Part shown: positions 6,571 to 8,000 of the stretch, piece by piece
Position numbering within the stretch: the first letter of the stretch is position 1
Layout: every line of letters begins with the position of its first letter
Translations under genes and position numbers: made by a program
Notes under the pieces: model-generated
Database searches by the model: none
What the model was told of the DNA's origin: nothing
What the model saw: the letters and a program-made list of their open reading frames with translations, nothing else
NCBI RefSeq assembly: GCF_937874145.1
Contig: NZ_CALNBI010000002.1
Coordinates: 1-8,000 of the forward strand
From: an uncultured Chitinophaga sp.
Lineage (GTDB): Bacteria; Bacteroidota; Bacteroidia; Chitinophagales; Chitinophagaceae
Direction of reading: 5' to 3'
Length of the DNA stretch: 8,000 bases

Positions 6571-8000
6571 TTGTCGGCCTCCGCAATTCCCCGCTGCTGA
6601 TTCGGTTGTTCCTGCATCTGCAACTGCAATTCCCCTCCGTTTATGATATCCGCATGGGTCAGGTAATTTTTGGAATACGGCTGGCCGTTGAGACTGGCCG
6701 ATTGGATGTACACATTCCGGCTGCTGTTTCCTTTTGCGTTGATCACGAATTGCTTCCCGTTCTCCAAAGTGATGGTCACTTTCCGGAAGAGCGGGCTGCC
6801 TAGTACGTATTGGTCGGTGCCGGGGCACACGCTGTACATGCCCAGGGCGCTCAACACGTACCACGACGAAGTTTGGCCCTGGTCTTCGTCGCCGGGGTAG
6901 CCGTTTTCGGTGGCGTTATACAGCCGCGCCATCACCTGGCGGGCGTGGTATTGGGATTTCCAGGGCTGGCCGGCGTAGTTGTAGAGATAGATCATGTGCT
7001 GAATGGGCTGGTTGCCGTGCGCATACTGGCCCATGTTGGCGATCTGCATTTCGCGGATTTCGTGGATCACGGAGCCGTAGTAGCTTTCGTCATATACCGG
7101 CGCCATTACGAAAACGGAGTCGAGCATCTGCGTGAACTGCTGGCGGCCGCCCATGAGGCGCGCGAGGCCTTCCACGTCGTGGAAAACGGACCAGGTGTAG
7201 TGCCAGCTGTTGCCTTCGGTGAAGGCATCGCCCCATTTGAAGGGATTGAAAGGCGCCTGGAATTTGCCGTCTTTATTTTTTCCGCGCATCAGTTTGGTTT
7301 CCGGGTCGAAGATGTTGCGGAAGTTCTGGCTGCGTTTCCGGAAACGTTCGATTTCTTCGGCGGGGCGTTTCAGTGCGATGGCGAGTTTGTAGATCGTGAA
7401 ATCGTCGTAAGCATATTCGAGGGTGCGCGCGGCGTTTTCGTTTACGTTGACGTCGTAGGGCACGTAGCCCAGGTCGTTATAGTATTTCACGCCTTTGCGG
7501 CCTACGGAGCTGAGGGGGCCTTCGTTTTCGGAATTCTTCAGCAGGGCCTGGTAAAGCGTTTCGATATCATACCCGCGGATGCCTTTGAGGTAGCTGTCGG
7601 CGATGAGCGAAGCGGAGTTGGAACCGATCATGCAGTCGCGGTGCCCGGGGCTGGCCCATTCGGGCAGCCAGCCGGATTCCTTGTAGGTATTGGCGAGGCC
7701 TTCCATGATCTGGCCGTTCAGTTCCGGGTACATGAGGGTATAGAAGGGGAATACGGCGCGGAAGGTGTCCCAGAAACCGTTGTCGGTGAACATGACGCCG
7801 GGCAATACTTTGCCGTTGTAGGGGCTGTAATGCACGATCTGGTTTTGCGCGTTGTATTCGTAGAATTTGCGGGGGAACAGCAGGGTGCGGTAGAGGCAGG
7901 AATAGAAGGTGCGCACCTGGCCGGAGGTGCCGCCTTCCACGGCGATGCGGCCCAGTTCTTTATTCCAGGCCTGTTTGGCTTTTTGCCGGGTGGCTTCGAA
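6549..8000 (-). CDS. GH92 family alpha-mannosidase (C-terminal part, 5' end cut by window)
   Basis: The reading frame is open to the right edge, giving 483 residues of a family usually near 750; the GTG at 7938-7940 is internal, since coding continues through KQAWNKELGRIAVEGG. GH92 enzymes are calcium-dependent inverting exo-alpha-mannosidases that trim mannose from N-glycans and mannans, usually exported. Family blocks are clear: TDNGFWDTFRAVFPFYTLMYP, GSNSASLIADSYLKGI, EGNSWHYTWSVFHD and GDEDQGQTSSWYVLSALGMY, then the C-terminal beta-domain. The Glu of EGNSWHY (codon 7215-7217) is the likely general acid, and the two Asp of DED (6888-6890 and 6882-6884) fit the spaced aspartates that supply the general base in Bt3990. 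The N-terminal beta-sandwich and any signal peptide are outside. It is convergent with the esterase, 3 bp apart, so it belongs to a separate transcription unit. Family assignment is firm; linkage specificity is unproven. Confidence 0.95.
   Translation of the reverse strand, partial: FEATRQKAKQAWNKELGRIAVEGGTSGQVRTFYSCLYRTLLFPRKFYEYNAQNQIVHYSPYNGKVLPGVMFTDNGFWDTFRAVFPFYTLMYPELNGQIMEGLANTYKESGWLPEWASPGHRDCMIGSNSASLIADSYLKGIRGYDIETLYQALLKNSENEGPLSSVGRKGVKYYNDLGYVPYDVNVNENAARTLEYAYDDFTIYKLAIALKRPAEEIERFRKRSQNFRNIFDPETKLMRGKNKDGKFQAPFNPFKWGDAFTEGNSWHYTWSVFHDVEGLARLMGGRQQFTQMLDSVFVMAPVYDESYYGSVIHEIREMQIANMGQYAHGNQPIQHMIYLYNYAGQPWKSQYHARQVMARLYNATENGYPGDEDQGQTSSWYVLSALGMYSVCPGTDQYVLGSPLFRKVTITLENGKQFVINAKGNSSRNVYIQSASLNGQPYSKNYLTHADIINGGELQLQMQEQPNQQRGIAEADKPFSISK

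Overview
The window looks like a carbohydrate-utilisation region of a fairly GC-rich member of the Bacteroidota, probably Chitinophagaceae or a relative. This inference rests on three things: the mix of GH78 and GH92 glycosidases with a cupin-type AraC regulator, the scarcity of clear Shine-Dalgarno sequences, and a dihydroxy-acid dehydratase-like protein whose sequence resembles Bacteroidota versions. No rRNA, tRNA, insertion sequence, CRISPR array or phage gene was seen.

Layout. (1) Bases 1-926, plus strand: the 3' part of an alpha-L-rhamnosidase (GH78), cut by the left edge. (2) 934-1803, minus strand: an AraC-family regulator, convergent with the GH78 gene. (3) 1804-1942: a 139-bp divergent control region. 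(4) 1943-6545, plus strand: a tight four-gene run of Gfo/Idh/MocA oxidoreductase, IlvD/Edd-family dehydratase, COG3618 amidohydrolase (sugar lactonase type) and exported alpha/beta-hydrolase esterase. Gaps are 16 bp, a 4-bp ATGA overlap, and 19 bp. (5) 6549-8000, minus strand: the C-terminal two thirds of a GH92 alpha-mannosidase, cut by the right edge and convergent with the esterase 3 bp away.

How the genes may work together. An oxidoreductase, a lactonase and a sugar-acid-type dehydratase in one operon are the three opening steps of a non-phosphorylating (Entner-Doudoroff-like) sugar route: sugar to lactone, to aldonate, to 2-keto-3-deoxyaldonate. The neighbouring alpha-L-rhamnosidase makes L-rhamnose the favoured substrate; L-fucose or another sugar remains possible. 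The exported esterase could remove acyl groups from the glycan, and the divergent AraC protein, with an N-terminal cupin domain, is the natural candidate sensor. The later steps (aldolase or dehydrogenase of the keto-deoxy acid) and a transporter are not in the window.

The most notable points are that the dehydratase looks like a biosynthetic dihydroxy-acid dehydratase (IlvD) rather than a known sugar-acid dehydratase, and that the oxidoreductase lacks two usual Gfo/Idh/MocA active-site residues. All functions are inferred from sequence alone.
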